In this document: piece by piece, positions 35,565 to 44,244 of the stretch
How the letters are laid out: each line of letters begins with the position of its first letter
Position numbering within the stretch: position 1 is the first letter of the stretch
Assembly: GCA_045600025.1 (NCBI GenBank)
Contig: JAZRXC010000037.1
Coordinates: forward strand, 1 to 64,000
Source: UBA3774 sp045600025
GTDB taxonomy: Bacteria > Bacillota > Clostridia > Lachnospirales > Lachnospiraceae
DNA length: 64,000 nt
Direction: 5' to 3'
Translations under genes and position numbers: made by a program
The notes under the pieces: generated by a model
What the model was told of the DNA's origin: nothing
The model's input: only the letters and a program-made list of their open reading frames with translations
Databases searched by the model: none

Positions 35565-35590
35565 AAGGACCCGCCGAGTGGCGGGCCCTT
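35565..35590. terminator. Bidirectional stem-loop, GNAT / CstA genes
   Basis: AAGGACCCGCC (35565-35575) pairs with GGCGGGCCCTT (35580-35590, one mismatch) around GAGT. T-runs are weak, so efficiency is uncertain, but it sits between two convergent genes. Confidence 0.6.
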
Positions 35591-35612
35591 ATACTTATTG
35601 GAAATTGCAATA

Positions 35613-37019
35613 TTACTTTTTACAAGCCTTTACTATATAGAACACAAAAAGCGCAACGGCAAATGCGATGCCGATGGGGTAGGCTATATGAGAGGAAAGC
35701 TTAAATCCTTCCGGTGCCATCAATATGTAGGTCATGCTGACAGCTGACATATAGGCAGCCGGCAGAGCGGTAACCAGAGATGCTGCTTTAAGCTTGTTGT
35801 TCTTTAACAAATATGCCGTAGCCACCCACAGAGCTATCATGGCAAGTGTCTGATTGCTCCAGGAGAAGTATCTCCACAGTACTCCGAAATCAAGCTGCGT
35901 AAGTACTAAGCCTATGCCGAGAAGGGGAAGCGATATAGCAAGTCGGTTTCTTATAGGCTGTTGATTCAGTCCGGACCATTCGGAGATAATCATACGCGCA
36001 CTTCGAAATGCGGTATCGCCTGATGATACGGGGCAGATAACCACACCGATTACCGCAAGAGCTCCGCCGACTACGCCAAGCAGTTCAAAAGAAATATCAT
36101 ATACCACTCCGGATTGACCGACGCTCGTAAGTGCCTGCGCGAGACCACCTGTGTTTTCATAGAATGCAACTCCGGCAGCAGCCCATACGAGAGCTATAAC
36201 TGCCTCACCTATCATCGCTCCGTAGAATACATTTCGCCCGTGCTTCTCTGAGGTTATGCATTTTGATATCAGTGGCGACTGCGTTGCATGGAAACCGGAT
36301 ATTGCTCCGCAGGCTACTGTTACAAACATAAACGGCCAGACGGGGGTTCCGTCAGGATGAAGGTTCTGAAGCGTAAGCTCTGGGATTGTGTAATCGCCTG
36401 AGAAAAGCAGCACGCCTGCAATACCCGCTGCCATTATGATAAGAACTACTCCGAACACAGGATAGAGTTTACCGATTAATTTATCTATCGGAAGAATTGT
36501 GGCAAGTGTGTAATAAATTCCTATTACTATAATCCAGAATGTAGGATTTAAAAAGTCCGGCGTAAGCTTTGCAAGAAGCGCAGCGGGGCTCGTAATAAAT
36601 ACGGTACCTACAAGAACCAAAAGGACTATCGAAAAAATACGCATGATATATTTAGCCCAGGTACCGAGATATATTCCGGAAAGCTCCGCAATTGACTGAC
36701 CGCCATGTCTGCAGGAAATCATTCCGGTCATGTAGTCATGCACCGCACCGCCGAGTATTGATCCGAATACAATCCATAAGAATACTACCGGACCGAACTG
36801 CGCTCCCATCAGAGCTCCGAAGATAGGACCTGTACCGGCAATATTCAGGAGCTGAATAAGAAATGCCTTTGGCGTTTTAAGAGGAAGGCAATCAACACCG
36901 TCATTTACTGAAATAGCCGGAGTTTCGCGGTCATCAGGACCGAATATTTTTTCGACAAAACGGCCATATACCAGCCAACCGATAATTAATACTGCAAATG
37001 AAGCCAGTAGTGATATCAT
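35613..37019 (-). CDS. cstA: CstA-family carbon starvation / peptide-pyruvate transporter
   Basis: A 468-residue membrane transporter with about twelve helices. GTGPIFGALMGAQFGPVVF and SRHGGQSIAE-type loops are characteristic of the carbon starvation protein A family, whose short forms (CstA, BtsT) carry pyruvate or peptides. The reading is 468 residues, shorter than E. coli CstA (about 700), as in many Firmicutes. TAAGGAGATATT precedes ATG. It appears to be monocistronic, with no regulator beside it. Pyruvate uptake is the most likely role. Confidence 0.82.
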   Translation of the reverse strand: MISLLASFAVLIIGWLVYGRFVEKIFGPDDRETPAISVNDGVDCLPLKTPKAFLIQLLNIAGTGPIFGALMGAQFGPVVFLWIVFGSILGGAVHDYMTGMISCRHGGQSIAELSGIYLGTWAKYIMRIFSIVLLVLVGTVFITSPAALLAKLTPDFLNPTFWIIVIGIYYTLATILPIDKLIGKLYPVFGVVLIIMAAGIAGVLLFSGDYTIPELTLQNLHPDGTPVWPFMFVTVACGAISGFHATQSPLISKCITSEKHGRNVFYGAMIGEAVIALVWAAAGVAFYENTGGLAQALTSVGQSGVVYDISFELLGVVGGALAVIGVVICPVSSGDTAFRSARMIISEWSGLNQQPIRNRLAISLPLLGIGLVLTQLDFGVLWRYFSWSNQTLAMIALWVATAYLLKNNKLKAASLVTALPAAYMSAVSMTYILMAPEGFKLSSHIAYPIGIAFAVALFVFYIVKACKK

Positions 37020-37153
37020 AATATCTCCTTAGATAAACAGTAACATTTGCAAATAATTATATCACTTTTCCTGTTTATTGGACAGTTGATTTATTATTCT
37101 TATTTTGTTGACCGATGGTCAGTACATATTATATAGTTATTAATGAGGTGCAT

Positions 37154-37711
37154 ATGAAGAAACTGGTTATTTTAGTCGATATGGACGGCACAATTGAAGA
37201 CTTGCTTACGGTTTGGCTCGATAGAGTAAATAAGAAATACGGCTACGATGTTAAGCCAAGCGATCTTACAAGCTGGGACATAGATGAAGCTTATCCCGGA
37301 CTGTCCATGGATCAGATAAAAGACATATTGAATGACGGCTCTGTCTGGGGCGAGGTCAAGCCCATTCCGTATGCAGCGGAAGTATTGCAGGAGTTCATTG
37401 CTGACGGCCATGAAGTCTATATTGTCTCGGCATCTAATCACGAGACCCTGCCAGAGAAGATGCACGACCTGCTTTTCAGATATTTCCCGTTTCTTTCCTG
37501 GGACAACGTTATCATCACAACGCACAAACAGCTTATCAAAGCCGACGTACTGATTGATGACGGCATACATAATCTGATAGGCGGATCCTACGCGAAGGTT
37601 TTGTATGACACAACCTACAATCGTAATATAGATGATGAAGCCAATGGTTTTATACGAGTGCACAACTGGCACGAGGTAAAAGAAGTCATCGATAAGATGG
37701 CGGAGAAATAA
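37154..37711 (+). CDS. HAD-family 5'-nucleotidase (NT5C type)
   Basis: A 185-residue HAD phosphatase with ILVDMDGTIEDLL (catalytic Asp-x-Asp), IVSASNHETLP (Ser in motif II), KADVLIDDGIHN (motif IV Asp-Asp) and a small cap domain. The NT5C/YqfW-like layout suggests deoxyribonucleotide or phosphoester hydrolysis in the cytoplasm. The ATG at 37154 follows GAGG by five bases; the open frame begins 39 bases earlier without a ribosome site. It ends at a strong bidirectional hairpin, opposite the AraC gene. Confidence 0.82.
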   Translation: MKKLVILVDMDGTIEDLLTVWLDRVNKKYGYDVKPSDLTSWDIDEAYPGLSMDQIKDILNDGSVWGEVKPIPYAAEVLQEFIADGHEVYIVSASNHETLPEKMHDLLFRYFPFLSWDNVIITTHKQLIKADVLIDDGIHNLIGGSYAKVLYDTTYNRNIDDEANGFIRVHNWHEVKEVIDKMAEK

Positions 37712-37714
37712 AAG

Positions 37715-37740
37715 AAAGGATGTCCAAGCAGACATCCTTT
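37715..37740. terminator. Bidirectional terminator, HAD / AraC genes
   Basis: AAAGGATGTC and GACATCCTTT form a perfect 10-bp stem with a CAAGCA loop, flanked by T-rich and A-rich sides for termination in both directions. Confidence 0.8.
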
Positions 37741-37744
37741 TTAT

Positions 37745-38620
37745 TTATTTGGATTTATTCTTTCCTTTATTTTGAAGAGTGTACCGCTCCCGAAGCTCGG
37801 ATGGAGATAGACCTGTTCGGCTGACAAAGAGGTTGCAGAAATGGTAAGTGTTATCATATCCGACATGTTCAGCTATGTCTTTGATTGAATAGTTTGTTGA
37901 TACGAGCTCCCATTGTGCCTGCCTGATACGCTTATCAATTAAGTAGTTAATCGGAGAAACGTGGAAGGTTTCACTCATGATGTGACTCAACCTGCTTGAG
38001 CTGATATGGAACTCTTTTGCAAGTGACGTCATGGACAGAGGCTCATTATAGTGGTGATCAATATATTGCAGAACTTCCGTTGCCAATGAACGAACAGCCT
38101 TGAACTCCTCAATGGAAGAGTTGTGCGAAAGCTGAAAACATAAGGTAAGAAGAGCATTTGCAAGAAAATTGCAAACGCTGTTATAGCCGGGCTCGGCAGC
38201 TTGCCTTTGCTTTAATATCTCTTGATAGATAGCAAGAAAATGAGGACCGCGCTCACCTGTCGTATAAACAGGTGTAGCTCCTGCGGGTAATACATGATTG
38301 GCGGGCAGCCCTTTTATCTGAAAACCTCTGACTGCACAAGACCATACATCAAGAGGTTCGTGATAATCGGATTCAAGAGAATGCACAACATTACTGTTAA
38401 ATATTACGATATCTCCCTTGCTGACGTGATAAGGATAATTATCAACTGTGTATATTCCTTTTCCGCCGTCAACATATAATAGCTCAGCTTGATCCGGGTG
38501 CGAATGAGAGGGGAGAGTCCAGCTTGCCTGTCCGTATGAATGCACGATTTTCATGACCTGCGCAGTTTCATTATCAAGAAAAATTGATTCCTCATTTTGT
38601 TCAAAAGGTAAGAATTCCAT
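37745..38620 (-). CDS. AraC-family transcriptional regulator
   Basis: A 291-residue regulator: N-terminal cupin (about 1-140) with SHPDQAELLYVDGGKGIYTV and a short hydrophobic core, and C-terminal double helix-turn-helix (about 180-285) with LSMTSLAKEFHISSSRLSHI and IKDIAEHVGYDNTYHFCNLF. The cupin probably senses a sugar or sugar acid, and the protein activates the divergent isomerase-GntP operon. Conserved half-sites ATGATTAT lie near both divergent promoters. ATAGGAAAAGGAGTATCT precedes ATG. Confidence 0.88.
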   Translation of the reverse strand: MEFLPFEQNEESIFLDNETAQVMKIVHSYGQASWTLPSHSHPDQAELLYVDGGKGIYTVDNYPYHVSKGDIVIFNSNVVHSLESDYHEPLDVWSCAVRGFQIKGLPANHVLPAGATPVYTTGERGPHFLAIYQEILKQRQAAEPGYNSVCNFLANALLTLCFQLSHNSSIEEFKAVRSLATEVLQYIDHHYNEPLSMTSLAKEFHISSSRLSHIMSETFHVSPINYLIDKRIRQAQWELVSTNYSIKDIAEHVGYDNTYHFCNLFVSRTGLSPSELRERYTLQNKGKNKSK

Positions 38621-38643
38621 AGATACTCCTTTTCCTATGCATA

Positions 38644-38831
38644 ATGATTATACAACGTAATGCAAGCAAATTAAATTAATTATTTTAACCATGTAGCAGA
38701 AAACTGTATTTATATAACAAAAGATACTGATATAAGCAAGTTTGTCACAAAAAAAGATAGCACGATTCTTTAATCACTATGACAAAATGACCTCTTTTGC
38801 TACGAAAAACAAATGATTATCATATAATCAT
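38644..38831. promoter_or_regulatory. AraC/isomerase divergent control region with ATGATTAT sites
   Basis: ATGATTAT occurs at 38644-38651 and again at 38813-38820, where it pairs with ATAATCAT (38824-38831) around a CAT spacer. The latter palindrome overlaps the consensus -10 TATAAT (38823-38828) of the isomerase operon. TTTGTCA (38741) and TGACAAA (38780) form a second widely spaced inverted pair. These are candidate binding sites; the actual regulator contacts are not known. Confidence 0.5.
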
Positions 38832-38875
38832 CAAACTGCATAAGTGGCTTTTGATAAGGCTACGAAAGGAAGAAA

Positions 38876-39724
38876 ATGGCCAAGTATTCATTAGTGCATT
38901 TAACAAGTTCGCTAACCCCTCCGACAGAATTAATAAAAATTGCAGCATATGCAGGATTTGATTGCGTAAGCCTGCGAGGAATTCCGACACGGACATCGGT
39001 CAAGGTGGATTCTGTAAAAGAATCCGTGACTGGTAATAAGCCTTTTGCCCTGGCCGATGATCCGGAATTACTTCGTGAAACCAAGCGCACGGCCGAAGGG
39101 GAAGGCGTAATTATAAATGACGTTGAAAATGCACGAATATTTGAAGGCGTAGACGTTAAAAATTATGAGCGGGATCTTGCCGCGATGAAAGAACTCGGAG
39201 TAAATCACGTACTCACCAATATTTGGACTCCGGATAAGGCCTTTTATACTGAAAAATTCGCTGAACTATGCGAACTCGCACAGCCGTATGACATAGATAT
39301 AAATCTTGAGATAGTAACCTGGTCGGCAGTTCCCGGAATTAAGGAAGCAGCGGAGCTTCTTTACAAGACAAATTGCAAGAACCAGGGGATAGTTGTAGAT
39401 ACGATTCATTTCTATCGTTCCGGTAATGTGCCCGAAGATCTTAACGGCCTGCCCGACGCATGGTTTCGCTACATTCACATGTGTGATGCACAGGCCGAAA
39501 TACCGAAAGGTGACGAACTCATACGTACGGGACTTGAAGAAAGACTGGTACCTGGAACAGGCGCCATAGATATAAAGGGCATTGTTAATCGCTTGCCATC
39601 TTCGGTAGTCCGCGGTATTGAGATTCCCAACAAAGTTCAGATTCAAGAAATGGGATTACAGAAATTTGTTACAGACGCATTGATGGTTACAAAGAAATAT
39701 CTTGAAGGAGGAGAGAAAAAATGA
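38876..39724 (+). CDS. Sugar isomerase/epimerase TIM-barrel protein A
   Basis: A 282-residue AP-endonuclease-2-like TIM barrel, the fold of sugar phosphate isomerases and 3-epimerases. Likely metal ligands are Glu145 (NLEIVTW), Asp175 and His178 (VVDTIHFYRS), His in YIHMCDAQ and Glu in RGIEIPNK. It is not close to the 5287 epimerase, and the substrate may be a sugar acid or tetrulose because a GntP permease is in the operon. CTACGAAAGGAAGAAA precedes ATG. It overlaps the next gene by four bases (ATGA), so they are translationally coupled. Confidence 0.75.
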   Translation: MAKYSLVHLTSSLTPPTELIKIAAYAGFDCVSLRGIPTRTSVKVDSVKESVTGNKPFALADDPELLRETKRTAEGEGVIINDVENARIFEGVDVKNYERDLAAMKELGVNHVLTNIWTPDKAFYTEKFAELCELAQPYDIDINLEIVTWSAVPGIKEAAELLYKTNCKNQGIVVDTIHFYRSGNVPEDLNGLPDAWFRYIHMCDAQAEIPKGDELIRTGLEERLVPGTGAIDIKGIVNRLPSSVVRGIEIPNKVQIQEMGLQKFVTDALMVTKKYLEGGEKK

Positions 39725-40548
39725 ACCCCAGATATTCACTGGTATATCTAACTACCGGAAGCACTTCGCCGGCAGAGATGATAGACATAGCGGCAGCTGC
39801 CGGATATGACTGCATTGATGCCAGAACGATTCCGATGGGTTTACCTGGAGAAAAAACCTTCGACATTTCAACTGACAGAAGACTTTTTCTCGACACGAAA
39901 CACGCAATAGAGCGTAGCGGTATTACATTTGAATCCATCGAGAATGCAACCGTAAATGACGGCAAGGACGTAAGCCGCTATGCACCGTTCCTTGAAGCTG
40001 CAGCTGAGCTTGGAGTAAAACACGTATTATCAAATATTTGGTCGAAAGACAAGGCATTTGCCTGCGACCAGTTTGCGAAGTTGTGTGAGATAGCCGCAGG
40101 GTACGGACAGAATATTGATTTGGAATTTGTTACCTGGGCACAGGTTACAGATATTAAGGAAGCACAGGAATTGCTTCAGAATGCAGGATGTAAAAATGCA
40201 AGCATTATTGTTGATACATTGCATTTCCACAGATCCAGAATCCCTTGGGAGGATCTTGCGAACATGCCGGATGAATTGGCATATTGCCTGCATATTTGCG
40301 ATGCGCCTGAAGGATATCCTGAAGATCCCGAAGCGCTTGCACATACTGCCAGAGAGGGCAGATTATATCCCGGAGAGGGTGTCGTGGATATAGCTCGTAT
40401 GGCAGCCATGAAAGATTGGTCAGTGTACGGTATCGAAATACCCAACACAGGCTATTGGGATCAGAAGGGTTACCGTAAGCACGCGGAAGATGCATTACGC
40501 AAGACAAAGGCTTACCTTGAAGAAAAAGAAAAGGAGACAAAAAGATGA
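39721..40548 (+). CDS. Sugar isomerase/epimerase TIM-barrel protein B
   Basis: A 275-residue paralogue of protein A. Both begin (K/R)YSLV(H/Y)LT, and it shares DLEFVTW, IVDTLHFHRS, CLHICDAPE and YGIEIPNTG with the same metal-ligand pattern. The pair probably acts in one pathway as isomerase and epimerase on related substrates, or as a hetero-oligomer. Translation couples at both ends: it overlaps A by ATGA and the GntP gene by ATGA. GGAGGAGAGAAAA precedes its ATG. The substrate is unknown. Confidence 0.75.
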   Translation: MNPRYSLVYLTTGSTSPAEMIDIAAAAGYDCIDARTIPMGLPGEKTFDISTDRRLFLDTKHAIERSGITFESIENATVNDGKDVSRYAPFLEAAAELGVKHVLSNIWSKDKAFACDQFAKLCEIAAGYGQNIDLEFVTWAQVTDIKEAQELLQNAGCKNASIIVDTLHFHRSRIPWEDLANMPDELAYCLHICDAPEGYPEDPEALAHTAREGRLYPGEGVVDIARMAAMKDWSVYGIEIPNTGYWDQKGYRKHAEDALRKTKAYLEEKEKETKR

Positions 40549-41909
40549 GTAGTGGTTTGTTGCTTTTGAATCTGGCAATATCAATTGCCATCATTCTAGT
40601 CTGCATCATGGTATTTAAACTCAACGCAGTTGTAGGTCTTGTTATTGCAAGCTTATACATGGGCGTTTCATGCGGACTTGGGTGGATGGAAACGGTAAAT
40701 TATATTGGCAGTGGCTTCGGCAGCACTATGACGAGTATGGGCGTTTCTATCATATTCGGCGTTATCATAGGCGAGCTGCTTAGTAAGTCAGGTGGAGCCA
40801 ATGTAATAGCTAATACAATGATTAAGGTCTTCCCTGAAGACAAGTCACTGTATGCTGTAGCAATTACCGCATTTATTCTGTCTATACCCGTATTCTTTGA
40901 TATTACTTTCATCATCCTCATTCCTATCGGACTTCAGATATCAAAGAAAATCAATAAAAATATCGCTTATATCGTAGGTGATATTTCAATCGGCGGATGT
41001 ATCGCACACGTACTTGTTCCGCCTACACCTAACCCTCTTGCCGCCCCCGGCATCTTCGGTTATGACCTCGGAATTCAGTTGATCGGCGGCATTATCATAG
41101 GTCTTGTTGCTATGATAATCGTTATGAAGATATATCACCTGATTCTCGACAAGGGATTCTTCAAAGATTCTGATATTGATCATTCTGCACAGATTGAGAT
41201 CCAGGATACTACTAATGAGAACGCTCCGTCATTCTGGGCAGCTATGCTTCCCATCATACTTCCGCTTGTTTGCATCCTCCTCGGAACCTTCGGAAATATG
41301 TTCTTTGACGAGCCGCCTATGATACTCACATTGCTCGGAAGCCGTCTTCCCGCATTACTTATTGGTGTTCTTGCAGCATATGTGGTATGCTATAAGGCAA
41401 TCGGCAGAAAAGCTCTTGACGCTGTTGGAAATAATGCCCTTAAGGCCAGTGGTATTGCTGCATTCGTTACTGCTGCAGGCGGCGCTTTCGGTTCTGTTAT
41501 CGGAGCTACCAACATCGGACAGACACTTGTTGATTCGCTTGGCATATCCGGAACTTCAGGCGGAATCGCTCTGATGGTTGTAGGATTTGTTATTGCATTC
41601 ATATTCAAGGTTGCTCAAGGTTCAGGAACTGTTGCGGGAATTACCACAATGCAGATTATGGCATCATTTGCCGGCGGACTCAGCATTCATCCTTTCTTCC
41701 TCGCTGTTGCATGTCTCAGCGGTGGAATGGGTCCCGGACATCTGAACGACTCTGCTTTCTGGGTAACTGCTAACCTTTCAGGACTTAAAGTAAGCGGCGG
41801 TCTTAAGACTTACACTACCAGCCAGATGATTTGCTCATTAGTTATTTTCGCAATTGCAATCATCCTTGCACTGGTTCTTCCGATTCCCGCGACCTGGGGT
41901 TTGGTCTAA
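40545..41909 (+). CDS. GntP-family gluconate/sugar-acid permease
   Basis: A 454-residue transporter with about 12-14 transmembrane helices. GVSIIFGVIIGELLSKSGGA, VFFDITFIILIPIG and HVLVPPTPNPLAAPG are clear GntP signatures, along with KVAQGSGTVAGITTMQIM. Members are proton symporters for gluconate, L-idonate, fructuronate or threonate-type acids. It sits between isomerase B (ATGA overlap) and an RpiB-like isomerase. The ligand is most likely a sugar acid or deoxy acid; no kinase for it is in the operon. Confidence 0.9.
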   Translation: MSSGLLLLNLAISIAIILVCIMVFKLNAVVGLVIASLYMGVSCGLGWMETVNYIGSGFGSTMTSMGVSIIFGVIIGELLSKSGGANVIANTMIKVFPEDKSLYAVAITAFILSIPVFFDITFIILIPIGLQISKKINKNIAYIVGDISIGGCIAHVLVPPTPNPLAAPGIFGYDLGIQLIGGIIIGLVAMIIVMKIYHLILDKGFFKDSDIDHSAQIEIQDTTNENAPSFWAAMLPIILPLVCILLGTFGNMFFDEPPMILTLLGSRLPALLIGVLAAYVVCYKAIGRKALDAVGNNALKASGIAAFVTAAGGAFGSVIGATNIGQTLVDSLGISGTSGGIALMVVGFVIAFIFKVAQGSGTVAGITTMQIMASFAGGLSIHPFFLAVACLSGGMGPGHLNDSAFWVTANLSGLKVSGGLKTYTTSQMICSLVIFAIAIILALVLPIPATWGLV

Positions 41910-41934
41910 TATAAATTAAAGGAAGATTTGTTTT

Positions 41935-42576
41935 ATGAAAATTGCATTGATTATGGAAGGTTCCACAAAGCATCACGCAAAAGAAGCGTGGGAAGTTGTT
42001 TCAGGACTTGAAGGTCATGAAGCCTATCAGCTTGGAATGCGTGACGAAGAAGGAGAAGACACCCTCAACTTTCTCCATACGTCTACTATCGCAGGAATAC
42101 TGCTTAATATCAACGCGGTTGACTTTGTGATAGGCGGTTGCGGAACAGGCCAAGGATTTATCAACGGCGTACTTGCATATCCGAATGTTTTATGCGGACT
42201 GGTATATGATCCGCTGGAAGCATGGCTCTATATGCAGGTAAATGCAGGTAACTGCATCAGTTTCCCTTTCAACAGAGGTTGGGGACTTGCCGGCAAAGAG
42301 CAGTTCAGACTTACGCTTGAGCAGGCATTTTCCGTACCTTACGGTGGAGGCTATCCTGCAGCAAGAGCTGAACTGATAAAAGCAATGCATGCCGAGCTTA
42401 GAACGCGGTCAAATATGTTCAGAAAGAGCTTCATTGAGATATTAGAAGAAGCCAATAAAGATATTCTTTATACAGCGCTTAAATCAAAGGGTGTAAAGGA
42501 GCTTGTGCTTTCAGCACCGGACAGCCCCGAAAAGAACGCTGTGCTGGATATTTACAAGAACGAAATAGAAAAATAA
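41935..42576 (+). CDS. RpiB/LacA/LacB-family sugar-phosphate isomerase
   Basis: A 213-residue isomerase. IALIMEGSTKHHAKEAW is the N-terminal phosphate side, and VIGGCGTGQGFINGVLAYP carries the catalytic Cys in GCGTGQG. The canonical RpiB is about 150 residues; here an extra C-terminal helical part of about 60 residues (RTRSNMFRKSFIEILEE onward) is present, as in RpiB-like proteins of tetrose and sugar-acid pathways. It presumably converts a phosphorylated aldose and ketose, although the kinase supplying it lies elsewhere. AAAGGAAGATTTGTTTT precedes ATG. The operon ends at the 42597 hairpin. Confidence 0.8.
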   Translation: MKIALIMEGSTKHHAKEAWEVVSGLEGHEAYQLGMRDEEGEDTLNFLHTSTIAGILLNINAVDFVIGGCGTGQGFINGVLAYPNVLCGLVYDPLEAWLYMQVNAGNCISFPFNRGWGLAGKEQFRLTLEQAFSVPYGGGYPAARAELIKAMHAELRTRSNMFRKSFIEILEEANKDILYTALKSKGVKELVLSAPDSPEKNAVLDIYKNEIEK

Positions 42577-42596
42577 GCCGCAATATAAGCGATTTG

Positions 42597-42620
42597 CCGC
42601 CCTGCCATCCGGTAGGGCGG
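42597..42620 (+). terminator. Stem-loop ending the GntP operon
   Basis: CCGCCCT (42597-42603) pairs with AGGGCGG (42614-42620), with a small inner CC/GG pairing. The tail TATTATT is T-rich but interrupted. Confidence 0.65.
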
Positions 42621-42750
42621 TATTATTGAAAAAGTACTTAAAAAAGCAATTTAATAAAGTCCTGTTCGCTTGACAATGTGCTCGCATTTTAATAGAATAA
42701 AAACGAGGCTTGAGGGAAAAGCCATTGTATTAGAAAAAAGGAGATCAACT

Positions 42751-43569
42751 ATGAAGAATTTTAAGAGAGTGCTGTCATTAATGCTGGCAATAGCAATGGC
42801 AGTAACAATGCTTGTTGGCTGTGGTGAGTCCGGTTCTGATAAGATTAAAGCCGGTACACTTACTGTACTCGGAACTGACACAGAGCAGATGAATGCAGCT
42901 GATGATGCTTATGTATGGACATTCTATGATTCAATGGATGCTATGCTTCTTGCTCTTGAAGCAGGAAAGATTGATATCGCAAGAATTATCCCTGAATGTG
43001 TTGGTAAGTATATCGAAACTCGCAATGAAAAGATGAAGTTCTCACTTGTTACTGATAAGCCTTCAATGCTCAATTATCACATGGGCGCTCTCAGCAAAAA
43101 TCAGGCAACAGTTGATTTACTTGATAAAACTCTTAATCAGCTTAAACAGCAGGGAATTATTTCCAATCTCGTAGCTAAATATATTGATGATTACACCAAG
43201 ACCGGCGAAGAGCCCGCACCTGTTGCGCTTCCTACATTCCCCGGAGCAGACACCATCAAGGTTGCAGTTACCGGCGACCTTCCGCCTCTTGATTATGTAT
43301 CAGCAGCAGGCGTACCTGCAGGCTTCAACGTAGCACTTCTTGCAGAGATTGCTAAGATTGCAGAAGTTAACTTCGAAGTTATTTCCATCAACGCTGCAGC
43401 AAGAGCAACCGCTATTGCAACAGGTAGTGCAGACGTTCTCTTCTGGGTATGCACAAGAGAGTACCAGGATGCAAGTATCCATGAGTTTGAGAACATTGAT
43501 ATTACAGATGATCTTGTTCTCACATCACCTTATTTCGGTAGCCAGCCCGGATACATTGAATTGAAATAA
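42751..43569 (+). CDS. Amino-acid-type ABC binding lipoprotein, apparently circularly permuted
   Basis: A 272-residue lipoprotein with signal MKNFKRVLSLMLAIAMAV and lipid-anchored Cys24. In normal SBP_bac_3 proteins the lobe-1 start (VGTDxxxPPF...) precedes lobe 2. Here residues about 34-155 look like lobe 2 and the closing helices (ALEAGKIDIARI, TLNQLKQQGIISNLVAKYI), and residues about 169-272 look like lobe 1 (IKVAVTGDLPPLDYVSAAG, GFNVALLAEIAKIAE, ATGSADVLFWV), ending where lobe 1 normally crosses over. Total size equals one normal domain, so the order is exchanged and not duplicated. It probably binds an amino acid or related small polar ligand. AAAGGAGATCAACT precedes ATG. Confidence 0.75.
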   Translation: MKNFKRVLSLMLAIAMAVTMLVGCGESGSDKIKAGTLTVLGTDTEQMNAADDAYVWTFYDSMDAMLLALEAGKIDIARIIPECVGKYIETRNEKMKFSLVTDKPSMLNYHMGALSKNQATVDLLDKTLNQLKQQGIISNLVAKYIDDYTKTGEEPAPVALPTFPGADTIKVAVTGDLPPLDYVSAAGVPAGFNVALLAEIAKIAEVNFEVISINAAARATAIATGSADVLFWVCTREYQDASIHEFENIDITDDLVLTSPYFGSQPGYIELK

Positions 43570-44243
43570 TGTTTGAAAAAATCCATCAAATTTTTATAGT
43601 AGATGGTGCAGCAAAGACGATTTTCCAAGGTCTCAAAGTGACCTTGGAAATCTCTTTATGTGCTTTGATTCTGGGTACCATACTCGGTATCATTGTATGC
43701 GCCATGCGTATGAGCAAGAATAAGATTCTGAGCGGCATAGCAAGTGTATATATTGCTATACTTCGCGGCTCACCTCTTACTATGCTTCTTATGCTCTTAT
43801 ACTACTGCGTATTTGCTTCTTCATCAATCGATGCAGTTGTTGTTGCGATTATAACATTCGGCATAAATACCGCCGCGTATATTGCCGAGATGCTGCGTTC
43901 GGCAATTGGTGCGGTTAATCATCGCGAGGCGGAAGCTGCCATGACTCTCGGATTCACAAAGTTCCAGGCGATGAGATATGTTATATTCCCGCAGGCTATG
44001 AAGATTGCAAAACCTGTATACCAGTCAACTATTATCAATATGATTCAATGGACCAGCGTAGTCAGCTATATTACGATTACCGATCTTACAAAGGTTATCA
44101 GTAATATTTCCAGCCGCACCATGCAGCCGCTGATTCTCATTACTACAGGTATGATTCTCTATATCGGAATTGCCTACCTTGTAGCCGGAATATTTGCGCT
44201 GACGGATTATATATCTGCAAAGCGTCAGGGAATAGGAGGCTGA
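43569..44243 (+). CDS. Amino-acid-type ABC transporter permease
   Basis: A 224-residue permease of the HisM/GlnP polar amino acid class. About five transmembrane helices are seen, starting with LKVTLEISLCALILGTILGI; the family loop near 115-140 reads EAEAAMTLGFTKFQAMRYVIFPQAM (EAA motif with ALG), contacting the ATPase. Its ATG overlaps the TAA of the binding-protein gene (TAATG), so they are coupled. It should form a homodimeric channel for the preceding binding protein. Confidence 0.9.
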   Translation: MFEKIHQIFIVDGAAKTIFQGLKVTLEISLCALILGTILGIIVCAMRMSKNKILSGIASVYIAILRGSPLTMLLMLLYYCVFASSSIDAVVVAIITFGINTAAYIAEMLRSAIGAVNHREAEAAMTLGFTKFQAMRYVIFPQAMKIAKPVYQSTIINMIQWTSVVSYITITDLTKVISNISSRTMQPLILITTGMILYIGIAYLVAGIFALTDYISAKRQGIGG

Positions 44244-44244
44244 T

